DNA of 36,858 nt from Gammaproteobacteria bacterium (GTDB lineage Bacteria; Pseudomonadota; Gammaproteobacteria; Steroidobacterales; Woeseiaceae), in assembly GCA_009937605.1 (NCBI GenBank), contig JAACFG010000010.1, positions 1 to 36,858 of the forward strand, in the 5' to 3' direction. Shown one piece after another: positions 1 to 7,149 of the stretch (within the stretch, counting starts at the first letter, position 1; each line of letters begins with the position of its first letter). Position numbers and translations under genes: made by a program. The notes beneath the pieces were generated by a model that searched no databases, had not been told where the DNA came from, and worked only from the letters and a program-made list of their open reading frames with translations.

Positions 1-474
1 GATCAGGTAGACGGCATTGTGCAGCGTCTGCCAGTGGCGCCCCATGCGGCGGCGAATGCCGTTCGTCGAGGTCAAAGCCAGCGTGGTTAGCAGCACAAGC
101 GCTGCGAAGCCAATTGTGATGAACGGGCGTTCGATGATGTCTTCGAGAATAGCGGACATCAGTAGCCCCTGGTCCAGCACCAGCCAGGTCAGGAAATGCA
201 TGAATACGTAGAAAAATGTGAATAGCCCGAGCATGCGGCGAAACCTCACCAGCGAATTCCAGCCCGACAGGCGACGCAGCGGTGTAATGGCGAGCGTAAT
301 CAGCAGGAAGCGCAGCGACCAGTTACCGAAGCGATCCATGATCGCCTCAATCGGGTTGGCGCCGAGCTTTCCCGTGATTTCCAGGGCATCGGTCACGACA
401 AGTGCGAAGGGCAAGAGGCAGGCCAGGAAGACCAGCGGTTTCCAGACAAACCGGATTTGTTGCAGCTTATTCAA
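1..474 (-). CDS. msrQ: MsrQ, haem-binding membrane subunit of MsrPQ (3' part cut by the window edge)
   Basis: Inner-membrane b-type cytochrome (YedZ family) that passes electrons from the quinone pool or flavin reductase to periplasmic MsrP for repair of oxidised methionine. The reverse strand from 474 to 1 is one open frame of 158 codons with no stop. It reads GANPIEAIMDRFG near residue 40, matching the GADPVK region of E. coli YedZ. It also has the expected haem-ligand histidines in YVFMHFLTW and HWQTLHNAVYL, and several hydrophobic segments. The start is taken as TTG at 474-472: the only other in-frame option upstream is inside msrP, and TTG places the first membrane segment as in homologues. 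It follows the msrP stop by 5 bases, so the two are surely co-transcribed. About 40 residues are missing at the C-terminus. Family assignment is secure; the start is inferred. Confidence 0.9.
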   Translation of the reverse strand, partial: MNKLQQIRFVWKPLVFLACLLPFALVVTDALEITGKLGANPIEAIMDRFGNWSLRFLLITLAITPLRRLSGWNSLVRFRRMLGLFTFFYVFMHFLTWLVLDQGLLMSAILEDIIERPFITIGFAALVLLTTLALTSTNGIRRRMGRHWQTLHNAVYLI

Positions 475-479
475 GGGGA

Positions 480-1439
480 CTAGAAGTTGCGCCGCAGGTC
501 CAGGCCGTCATACAGGTGCGCCACCTCGTCACCATAGCCATTGAACATCAGGGTTGGCTGCTTGGTGGCAAACACACTCGCGCCGATACGGCGTTCACGC
601 GCCTGGCTCCAGCGAGGATGATTGACTTCCGGATTAACATTGGCATAGAAACCGTATTCGCGTGGCTGGGACATATTCCAACTCGTCTTCGGCATGCGCT
701 CGGTGAAACGAATCGTCACGATGCTCTTGATGCCTTTGAACCCGTATTTCCATGGCACGACGAGCCGAATCGGTGCGCCGTTCTGGTTGGGAAGTACTTC
801 GCCATACAGACCCACGGCGAGAATAGGTAGCGGGTTCGTCGCCTCGGCTATCGTCAAACCTTCCCGGTAAGGCCAATCGAGTACACGACGCCGCAAGCCG
901 GGCATCCGGTCCGGGTCATTGAGCGTTTCAAAGGCCACGTACTTTGCTTTTGATGTCGGCTGCAGGTGCTTCACGACCTCCGCCAGGGATATGCCCACCC
1001 AGGGAATAACCATCGACCACGCCTCGACGCAGCGCATCCGGTAGATGCGCTCCTCGAGGTCGAAGGGCTTGACGAAATCGTCGAGGTCGAAGGTGCCGGT
1101 CTTTTCCGCATGACCTTCAACGCGGATTGTCCACGGCCGTGGCTCAAAGTCCCGCGCGTAGACAACCGGGTCTCCCTTGCCGGTGCCGAACTCGTAATAG
1201 TTGTTGTACGTCGTTATGTCATCGTAACTATTCGGCGATTCTCCCGTGCTAAACGCGCTGGCGCGCACGCCTTCCAGCTTCGCGAGTTGCCCTTCCGGAA
1301 TAACAGCGCCCAATGCGGACGAGGCGAGCAGGGACCCACCGGCTATCGCACCCGCCCGGATGAACTCGCGGCGGTTGAGGTAATTGTCGTGGCTCGTAAT
1401 CTCCGACGGGCGAATGTCTGATGGTTTCTTGATCAGCAA
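480..1439 (-). CDS. msrP: MsrP, periplasmic protein-methionine-sulfoxide reductase, molybdopterin subunit
   Basis: Reduces free and protein-bound methionine sulfoxide in the periplasm using molybdopterin, with electrons from MsrQ. The N-terminus has a twin-arginine signal (LNRREFIRAG followed by a hydrophobic stretch and ASSALGA). The molybdenum-ligating cysteine is visible in YRMRCVEAWSMVIPWVG near residue 137. About 319 residues, close to the 334 of E. coli MsrP. A GTG at 1445 is open in frame, but the ribosome site AGGAG (1447-1451) lies only one base from it and seven bases from TTG at 1439; homologues as I recall begin with a short LIKKPSD-type leader, so TTG 1439 is preferred. It heads the msrP-msrQ operon and diverges from a small membrane gene at 1500. 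Confidence 0.93.
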   Translation of the reverse strand: MLIKKPSDIRPSEITSHDNYLNRREFIRAGAIAGGSLLASSALGAVIPEGQLAKLEGVRASAFSTGESPNSYDDITTYNNYYEFGTGKGDPVVYARDFEPRPWTIRVEGHAEKTGTFDLDDFVKPFDLEERIYRMRCVEAWSMVIPWVGISLAEVVKHLQPTSKAKYVAFETLNDPDRMPGLRRRVLDWPYREGLTIAEATNPLPILAVGLYGEVLPNQNGAPIRLVVPWKYGFKGIKSIVTIRFTERMPKTSWNMSQPREYGFYANVNPEVNHPRWSQARERRIGASVFATKQPTLMFNGYGDEVAHLYDGLDLRRNF

Positions 1440-1458
1440 GGACACACTCCTGTTAACT

Positions 1459-1480
1459 GTTGCCTATACAGACCGGCAAC
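1459..1480. promoter_or_regulatory. Inverted repeat in the msrP / membrane-protein divergent promoter region
   Basis: GTTGCC, 10 bases, GGCAAC: a perfect 6-bp inverted repeat in the middle of the 60-base gap between two divergent genes. It lies just upstream of TACAAT (1486-1491), a candidate -10 for the gene at 1500. The position suits an operator for a regulator of one or both genes. No regulator is named by the sequence. Confidence 0.35.
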
Positions 1481-1499
1481 TGGACTACAATATTGCACG

Positions 1500-1889
1500 A
1501 TGATGAGTATTGCTCGGATCCTGCCCTGGTACTACGCCGCGACCGCGGTCTTCCTCGCGCTCGATTTCGGGCTGGGGATCAACGTTCGCGTGGCGTTTCT
1601 CGATGAGTTTCCGACCGCACGCGTGGCCTATTACGGCATCTGTTTCACCTGCCTCGCGCTGATGGTATGGCGGCCCCGCTGGGCACCGCTGATCGGGACT
1701 TTCGAGTCGCTGGCGACACTGGTAGCGCTGATTTTGAGCATGGCCGTGCGCGTAATGGTGCCAAATGACGCGATCTTCGAGGAAAGTGCAGCGTTCGTGA
1801 GCGTTCAGGAGATAATTAATTTCGTAATCTCTGGCAGCGTGGCTTACTTTGCATGGGTAAGGGGCCTGAAAACCCTCAGAAATCTGTAA
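1500..1889 (+). CDS. Small four-segment membrane protein, function unknown
   Basis: I do not recognise this 129-residue protein. It has four likely membrane segments at about residues 7-27, 43-57, 66-85 and 103-122, separated by short loops (VAFLDEFPTAR, RPRWAP, VPNDAIFEES), and a basic C-terminus (VRGLKTLRNL), so both ends are probably cytoplasmic. Two consecutive ATG codons open the frame and no ribosome site precedes them. TACAAT ends only eight bases before the first ATG, so the message may be leaderless. It diverges from msrP, so a link to sulfoxide stress is possible but only by position. Confidence 0.7.
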   Translation: MMSIARILPWYYAATAVFLALDFGLGINVRVAFLDEFPTARVAYYGICFTCLALMVWRPRWAPLIGTFESLATLVALILSMAVRVMVPNDAIFEESAAFVSVQEIINFVISGSVAYFAWVRGLKTLRNL

Positions 1890-1980
1890 TTTACGTTCAG
1901 TTTCGGTTCAAGCGACTCTCGGTAAGGTTGATATCAAGCCACGGGACCCTATTAAGGGGCTAACGAGGAGGACCGGACAC

Positions 1981-2703
1981 ATGAGCGATCTATTTTCCAA
2001 TATCGTTCGCAGCGAGGACAGGATTACCGCGACGGCAGCACTGCATGTCGAGGTGATCGCGGATTTCGTGTGCCCGTTCTGTTTCATTGGCAAGCGACGT
2101 CTAGACGAGGCACTCAAAGCAGTCTCGGGTCCGTCCGATGTCAGTTGGTATCCGTTCCAGCTGAATCCGGACATGCCGCCGGAGGGCCTGCCGTTTGATG
2201 TTTATATCAAGAACCGGTTTGGCAGCCCTGCCAATATAGAGCCCGTGCTCGAACATCTCGCCGAAGAAGGTGAGGGGGCCGGCATTCGGTTCCGCTTTGA
2301 CAAGCTACGCCATGTGCCGAACACGCTTCCCGTGCACCAGCTAATGCAACTGGCAGAGACATTGGGTGCGGATCAATCGGCCTTGGCCGAGGACCTCATG
2401 TCCGCGTTCTTCGAGGAGGGACGCAATATCGGCGAGCGTGGAGTTCTGATCGATGTGGCCGAGCCTCACGGTATTTCGGCGCATGAAACAGGTAAAGCCG
2501 TCAGCAGTGATCAGCTTCGCCAGATGGTCCTTTCGCGCGAAAACCAGGTCCGCGCCAGTGGCTTGTTAGGTGCGCCAGGATTTCTCATCAATCGCCGCTT
2601 GCTGGTCGTAGGGGCGCAGTCGACGGACAATATTGTCAATGCGTTCGATCGCGCGATGTTTGGCGAGGGAACGGACTCGCTGGTTTCACCGGCGCTCAAT
2701 TAA
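1981..2703 (+). CDS. DsbA-family oxidoreductase, FrnE-like
   Basis: Thioredoxin-fold protein of the FrnE / 2-hydroxychromene-2-carboxylate isomerase branch of the DsbA family. The active-site motif CPFC is at residues 31-34 (DFVCPFCFIGKRRLDEAL), followed by the helical insertion and ending with the cis-proline region GAPGFLINRRLLVVGAQS. 240 residues, normal for FrnE-like proteins. There is no signal peptide, so it is probably a cytoplasmic thiol oxidoreductase. The ATG at 1981 has a strong ribosome site, GAGGAGG, near 1964-1970. Its 3' end overlaps the convergent hydrolase gene by 18 bases. The substrate cannot be read from the sequence. Confidence 0.88.
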   Translation: MSDLFSNIVRSEDRITATAALHVEVIADFVCPFCFIGKRRLDEALKAVSGPSDVSWYPFQLNPDMPPEGLPFDVYIKNRFGSPANIEPVLEHLAEEGEGAGIRFRFDKLRHVPNTLPVHQLMQLAETLGADQSALAEDLMSAFFEEGRNIGERGVLIDVAEPHGISAHETGKAVSSDQLRQMVLSRENQVRASGLLGAPGFLINRRLLVVGAQSTDNIVNAFDRAMFGEGTDSLVSPALN

Positions 2704-3630
2704 CCAGTCCAATATCAGACGATTCACATCGTCCGGTTTTTCCTGCTGCGACCAGTGTCCACAGTCCTTGAGCATGTGCACAGTCAGGTCGTTGACGAGC
2801 GGCTTCATTCCCTCAATGTACTGAGGGTCGATCAGCACATCGTTCACGGCGCCGATGAACAACGTTGGAATGTCTATGCGTTGATCAACTCCCTGCAACT
2901 GTTCCCAATTGTGAGTCCAGTTGCGATACCAGTTGATCGGACCGGTTAGCCCGGATCGCGCGAAGGCGTCGGCGTAGTAGTCCAGCTCGTTGCTATCCAG
3001 CAACGCATCGCCACTCGCGTGTGGGCTCTGTACGACTCTAAGCAAGCTGACGATTCTGTGCTCAGGCGGAAGCTGCTCGAAATCCTCGCGCGTGATCTGG
3101 TTCTTGCGCATCAGTCGGTTGATGAAGTGCCGAGTGTCCGCGCCAAACACCCGGTCGGCTTCGTCGGAGTCCTGAAAATTCACGATGTAGAAATCGTCGC
3201 CGAAGCGTTCACGCATCAGCGCAATCGGGTCGACCGGGAAACGGGGATAGTGCGGGATATTCAGAATGACGAGCTTGTCGATACGTTCCGGCGCCAGCAT
3301 CGCCATCTGCCATAAGAGAAGCGCACCCCAGTCGTGGCCAACGAAGACAGCGGACTTAAGCTCAAGCGCGTCGAGCAGGCCATGGATGTCGGCGATGAGT
3401 TCGCTAACGCGGTAGTCGGCGACATTCGGTGGGGCGGTCGTTCGGCCGTAGCCTCTCTGGTCGGGCGCGATGGCCCGAAAACCGGCGTCAGCCAACGCGG
3501 GCAGCTGGTGCCGCCAGGAATAAGCGATTTCGGGAAAGCCGTGCAGGAGAACAACTGGCGGCCCTTCCCCCTGCTCGTAAACGGCCATTTCCAGCCCATT
3601 TGTCGCTATTGTGCGGGGCTCTGGGAACAT
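2686..3630 (-). CDS. Alpha/beta hydrolase, epoxide-hydrolase type
   Basis: Likely hydrolyses epoxides by forming an ester on an aspartate. From the ATG at 3630 the 314-residue protein shows the oxyanion motif HGFP (30-33), the nucleophile in VFVGHDWG (Asp100), lid tyrosines at FYIVNFQ (Tyr148) and NWYRNW (Tyr235), an acid Asp264 in GAVNDVLID, and the base His292 in DCGHWSQQ. The aspartate nucleophile with two lid tyrosines favours epoxide hydrolase over esterase or dehalogenase. The open frame continues upstream to 3900 but that part overlaps the divergent acyltransferase and has no family similarity, so 3630 is the start. It overlaps the FrnE-like gene tail to tail. The physiological substrate is unknown. 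Confidence 0.88.
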   Translation of the reverse strand: MFPEPRTIATNGLEMAVYEQGEGPPVVLLHGFPEIAYSWRHQLPALADAGFRAIAPDQRGYGRTTAPPNVADYRVSELIADIHGLLDALELKSAVFVGHDWGALLLWQMAMLAPERIDKLVILNIPHYPRFPVDPIALMRERFGDDFYIVNFQDSDEADRVFGADTRHFINRLMRKNQITREDFEQLPPEHRIVSLLRVVQSPHASGDALLDSNELDYYADAFARSGLTGPINWYRNWTHNWEQLQGVDQRIDIPTLFIGAVNDVLIDPQYIEGMKPLVNDLTVHMLKDCGHWSQQEKPDDVNRLILDWLIERR

Positions 3631-3700
3631 CCGGGCATTTGACAGCAAAAGGCCGCAAACCGCAAAGTGGTCCGATCCGACACAGAAGCGGAGCAAGGCG

Positions 3701-5056
3701 ATGGTCCAGCGGCTAATCAAGGCGCTGATTCGCACGATTACAAACACGTTCTTCCGTCGCGTCGATGTCGTTGGCCTGGAAAACGTGCCCGGGGACGGCC
3801 CGGTAATTTTCGCAGGCAACCACCCCAATGCACTGATGGACGGTTGGCTCCTGACGGCACGCTGCGGACGCTGGCCGTTGCACTTCATGTGCAATGCCAA
3901 ACTCTGGCGCTATCCGTTGTTGCGCCGAGCGCTCGATGCCATGGGGGCGGTGCCGGTCTACCCGCGCTCGGAATACGGCGAGGCAGCGGACAACCAGCGC
4001 GCATTCGAAAAGCTCTACGAAGTCATCGAAGCTGGCAATTGCATGGGTGTGTTTCCGGAGGGCATCAGCCACGCGGAATCTCAGCTCACAGATTTGAAAA
4101 CCGGCACTGCACGCATCGCCCTGGAGGTCTCGGCTCGAGGCAAGGCCAACGTCGTCATCGTCCCGGCCGGTCTGAACTACATCAATCGACACCGCTTTCG
4201 CAGCCAGGTGCTCATCGAATTCGGCGAGCCGATCGTCATAGACGATGACTGGGTTCGGCGCTACCGCGATGATCAGGAAATCGCGGTGCAGGAGCTCACC
4301 GACGATCTTGCACAAGCGCTTGTTGAGGTAACGCTAAACGCCCCGGACTGGCGCACGTTACGATTCGCGCAGGCGGCGAGACGTTTGTACAAGCCCACCA
4401 AGAGTCGTCTGACGCCGAAACAATACATCGAGCTCAACAAGCGATTTGTCGGTCGCTACCTGCAATCGCAGGACGATCCGGAGTTGCTCGCCTTTCGCGA
4501 CGCTGTCGAGGAATACGAGGCACACCTGCAGTTGTTGGGGCTCAAGGACTATCAATTGCGAAAGCCGGTCGAATTCTGGCCAGCATTTCGTCGTATCCTG
4601 TTCAGAGGGCTGCGTATGCTGATTCTGCTACCGCTGGCAATTCCGGGCGCGATCCTGCATTTGCCGGTCGGTTGGGTCGCGGCGTCTGTTGGCGAGCGCT
4701 TCAGCTATGAAATGGACGACGTAGCGACGCTCAAGGTGTTCGCCACCATTGCTCTGCTACCGCTTATCTACGTGCTCATCGGGTTCTGGGTCGGTAGCGA
4801 ATTCGGGTGGCCCTGGGGCGTCGCGACGGTTGCTGGTCTGACGGTCAGCTTTTCTGCGACTATTGCATTGCTCGAGGCCGAGGCGGGACTGTATTGGTCG
4901 GCCAGGTCTTTATTGAAACTGGCAAGACTGCGCGAGGAAGTGGCCGAACTGAGGGAGCAACGTGCGTTGCTGGTGACCAATGTGCGCGAGCTTGTGAACC
5001 GGCTGTCTGACCCGGATGTGCCGCGAATATTTACAGACGAGGATTTTTCTTCATGA
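3701..5056 (+). CDS. PlsC-type lysophospholipid/glycerol-phosphate acyltransferase with C-terminal membrane region
   Basis: Transfers acyl chains to a glycerolipid acceptor at the inner membrane. From ATG 3701 (ribosome site GGAG seven bases upstream) the 451-residue protein has the acyltransferase motifs NHPNALMD (His41, Asp47), the substrate block around YPRSEYGEAADN and FPEGISH (118-124). Beyond the usual 240-residue domain comes a linker, two or more hydrophobic segments (about 310-335 and 355-400) and a C-terminal coiled coil (LREEVAELREQRALL). The extended form resembles glycerol-3-phosphate acyltransferases rather than plain PlsC, but the acceptor is not certain. Its TGA overlaps the ATG of the amidohydrolase gene (ATGA), so translation is coupled. 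Confidence 0.87.
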   Translation: MVQRLIKALIRTITNTFFRRVDVVGLENVPGDGPVIFAGNHPNALMDGWLLTARCGRWPLHFMCNAKLWRYPLLRRALDAMGAVPVYPRSEYGEAADNQRAFEKLYEVIEAGNCMGVFPEGISHAESQLTDLKTGTARIALEVSARGKANVVIVPAGLNYINRHRFRSQVLIEFGEPIVIDDDWVRRYRDDQEIAVQELTDDLAQALVEVTLNAPDWRTLRFAQAARRLYKPTKSRLTPKQYIELNKRFVGRYLQSQDDPELLAFRDAVEEYEAHLQLLGLKDYQLRKPVEFWPAFRRILFRGLRMLILLPLAIPGAILHLPVGWVAASVGERFSYEMDDVATLKVFATIALLPLIYVLIGFWVGSEFGWPWGVATVAGLTVSFSATIALLEAEAGLYWSARSLLKLARLREEVAELREQRALLVTNVRELVNRLSDPDVPRIFTDEDFSS

Positions 5057-6783
5057 AGACGGTTTTGAAACGTACAGCACTACTTCTCACGGCAGTCGTC
5101 GTGTTTGGTTGCTCGCAGGGGCCACCCCCGGTGAACTACGATGTCATTATTCGCAGTGGCAGCGTTTACGACGGATCGGGCGCTACTCCTGCGCAGGCGG
5201 ACGTGGCGATCAATGGTGATCGAATCGTGAAGATCGGTGACTTGTCTGAAGCCACGGCCACCAATGAAATCGACGCCGCCGGCAAAGCGGTGTCGCCCGG
5301 GTTTATCAACATGCTGTCGTGGGCACCTGAATCCCTGATCATCGACGGCCGCGGGATGAGTGACATCAAGCAGGGCGTAACGCTCGAAGTTATGGGGGAG
5401 GGTTGGTCGATGGGCCCCTTGAACGACGAGCTCAAGGCGATGGCGGCCGCGCGGCAGCGAGATTTCAAATACGACATCGAATGGACGACGCTGGGTGAGT
5501 ACCTGGAGTTCCTGGTAAACCGGGGAATCTCTCCCAACGTCGCTTCCTATGTCGGCGCAACGACGCTGCGCATGCTGGAAGTTGGCTCCGACGATGTTCC
5601 GGCGACCGACGAGCAGCTCGCGCGCATGCAGGAGCACGTGCGTGTGGCCATGAGAGAGGGGGCAATTGGTGTCGGTTCGTCCCTTATCTACGCACCCGCC
5701 AATTTTGCGAGCACAGACGAGCTGATCGCGCTCGTCGAAGCTGCCGCTGAATACGGTGGGCGGTACATTTCTCATATCCGGTCAGAAGGTAATCGGCTTG
5801 AGGAAAGTGTCGATGAATTGCTCGAAATCGCAGAAACGACGGGTGCGCCGGCGGAGATATATCACCTTAAGGCGGCTGGCAGGGACAACTGGCACAAGCT
5901 GGATAACGTGTTTGCGATGGTCGAGCAGGCGCGCGCAGACGGGTTCGAAATCACGGCAGATATGTACACGTACACAGCTGGAGCGACCGGGTTGGATGCG
6001 GCAATGCCGCTCTGGGTTCAGGAAGGTAGTGATGAGGAGTGGTTTGCGCGTCTAGAGGATCCGGCGATTCGCGAGCGAGTGCTCGTTGAAATGAATGAGG
6101 ACCAGTCGGAGTGGGAGAATCTTTTCTACCACGCTGGCCCTCACGGGGTCATGTTCATTGGCTTTCGTAATCCCGAATTGCGCCACCTGACCGGCAAGAC
6201 CCTGGCAGAAATAGCTGACATGTGGGAGGTCACGCCGGCCGAGGCCGCGATCGATCTGGTTATCAAGGATCGCAGCCGCGTCGACACCGTGTACTTCCTG
6301 ATGTCCGAAGAGAATGTCGCAAAGAAGGTAGCAAAGCCCTGGGTCAGTTTTGGCTCCGATGCCGAGGCGTCGGCACCTGAAGGCGTGTTCCTGAACTCGA
6401 GCACACATCCACGAGCTTACGGAACGTTCGCCAGGGTCCTGGGGAAATTCGCACGTGACGATGGCGTTATCCCGCTGCAGGAGGCAATCCGAAAAATGAC
6501 GTCGCTGCCGGCGGCAAATATTGGCATTCGCGAGCGTGGCAGTCTGACCGAGGGTTTCTACGCCGATGTCGTGGTGTTCGATCCCGCTGCTGTGCGCGAT
6601 CACGCGACGTTTGAAGAACCACTTCAGTACGCCACGGGAATTGAGCACGTGTTCGTTAACGGCGAGCAGGTATTGAAAGATGGAGAGCACACGGGCGCAA
6701 CACCGGGCCGCGTTGTTCGTGGGCCGGGTTGGACCGGGTGGGAAGAGCAGGGTGCGAGAGAAGCTACAGAAGCTGCGCGCTGA
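5053..6783 (+). CDS. Lipoprotein amidohydrolase, N-acyl-D-amino-acid deacylase-like, first HxH site lost
   Basis: 576-residue protein of the D-aminoacylase / amidohydrolase superfamily. A lipoprotein signal ends at VVVFGC (Cys20), so it is anchored in the cell envelope. The typical N-terminal strand (VIIRSGSVYDGSG) and the C-terminal return to the beta-sandwich (GSLTEGFYADVVVFDP) are present, as are His241 (ISHIRSEG), His271 (IYHLKAAG) and Asp436 (FGSDAEA). The first metal pair, normally PGFIDxHxH, reads PGFINMLSW (Leu88, Trp90), and the usual metal-binding Cys region reads MGEGWS. I recall the same wording in homologues from other phyla, so this is probably a subfamily trait, perhaps a one-metal enzyme. 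Coupled to the acyltransferase upstream and overlapping the DksA-like gene downstream. Confidence 0.85.
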   Translation: MKTVLKRTALLLTAVVVFGCSQGPPPVNYDVIIRSGSVYDGSGATPAQADVAINGDRIVKIGDLSEATATNEIDAAGKAVSPGFINMLSWAPESLIIDGRGMSDIKQGVTLEVMGEGWSMGPLNDELKAMAAARQRDFKYDIEWTTLGEYLEFLVNRGISPNVASYVGATTLRMLEVGSDDVPATDEQLARMQEHVRVAMREGAIGVGSSLIYAPANFASTDELIALVEAAAEYGGRYISHIRSEGNRLEESVDELLEIAETTGAPAEIYHLKAAGRDNWHKLDNVFAMVEQARADGFEITADMYTYTAGATGLDAAMPLWVQEGSDEEWFARLEDPAIRERVLVEMNEDQSEWENLFYHAGPHGVMFIGFRNPELRHLTGKTLAEIADMWEVTPAEAAIDLVIKDRSRVDTVYFLMSEENVAKKVAKPWVSFGSDAEASAPEGVFLNSSTHPRAYGTFARVLGKFARDDGVIPLQEAIRKMTSLPAANIGIRERGSLTEGFYADVVVFDPAAVRDHATFEEPLQYATGIEHVFVNGEQVLKDGEHTGATPGRVVRGPGWTGWEEQGAREATEAAR

Positions 6784-7090
6784 GTTGCTGGAGTTAGCCG
6801 AGTCAGGCGATGAGTCCGCGGCAGTAGTCGAGCTCGACCAGACCAAGGTTGGGCGGTTGTCGCGCATGGACGCGATGCAGGCGCAGGCGATGGCCAAAGC
6901 GTCGCTTGAGCGTCGGCAACAGATGTTGCGACAGATCGACGCGGCACTGCTTCGACTGGACAACGATGAGTATGGCTATTGCAGAGAATGCGATGAGCCT
7001 ATCAATCCCAAGCGCCTTGAATTCGACCCGACGGCAGTCCTGTGCATCGAATGTGCGAGTAAGCTCGAGCTGGCTAAGTCGATCCAGTAA
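6752..7090 (+). CDS. DksA/TraR-family C4 zinc-finger protein
   Basis: Small protein expected to enter the RNA polymerase secondary channel or otherwise act like DksA. The preferred start is GTG 6752, with GGAAG at 6741-6745, giving 112 residues and a 32-base overlap with the amidohydrolase gene; an ATG at 6680 would overlap by 104 bases and adds an unrelated leader. An N-terminal coiled coil (VREKLQKLRAELLELAES, then SRMDAMQAQAMAKASLERR) leads to a zinc finger with Cys77, Cys80, Cys98 and Cys101 and the conserved YGYCRECDEPI. Shorter than true DksA (about 150), as in TraR/YbiI-type members. The overlap with an envelope amidohydrolase gene gives no obvious functional link. Confidence 0.88.
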   Translation: MREKLQKLRAELLELAESGDESAAVVELDQTKVGRLSRMDAMQAQAMAKASLERRQQMLRQIDAALLRLDNDEYGYCRECDEPINPKRLEFDPTAVLCIECASKLELAKSIQ

Positions 7091-7149
7091 TTGCACGCCG
7101 AAACGCAGGAGCAGAAAACCGGCGAGCAGATCGGTATGGCTCCCTCCGC

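Noticed and set aside
1457..1471. LexA-like CTGT...ACAG in the msrP upstream region
   Set aside because: The spacing is seven bases, not the eight of the two genuine boxes, and the middle is not AT-rich.
3631..3900. 90-codon upstream extension of the epoxide-hydrolase-like gene
   Set aside because: The extension overlaps the divergent acyltransferase and has no similarity to the family; ATG 3630 gives a normal-length enzyme.
3713..4315. 200-codon open frame antisense to the PlsC-type gene
   Set aside because: The opposite strand carries NHxxxxxD and FPEG acyltransferase motifs; this frame has none.
6680..6751. Longer form of the DksA-like protein from ATG 6680
   Set aside because: It would overlap the amidohydrolase by 104 bases; GTG 6752 has a better ribosome site and gives the usual family length.
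6052..6963. 303-codon open frame antisense to the amidohydrolase and DksA-like genes
   Set aside because: It crosses two genes with clear family motifs and shows no domain of its own.
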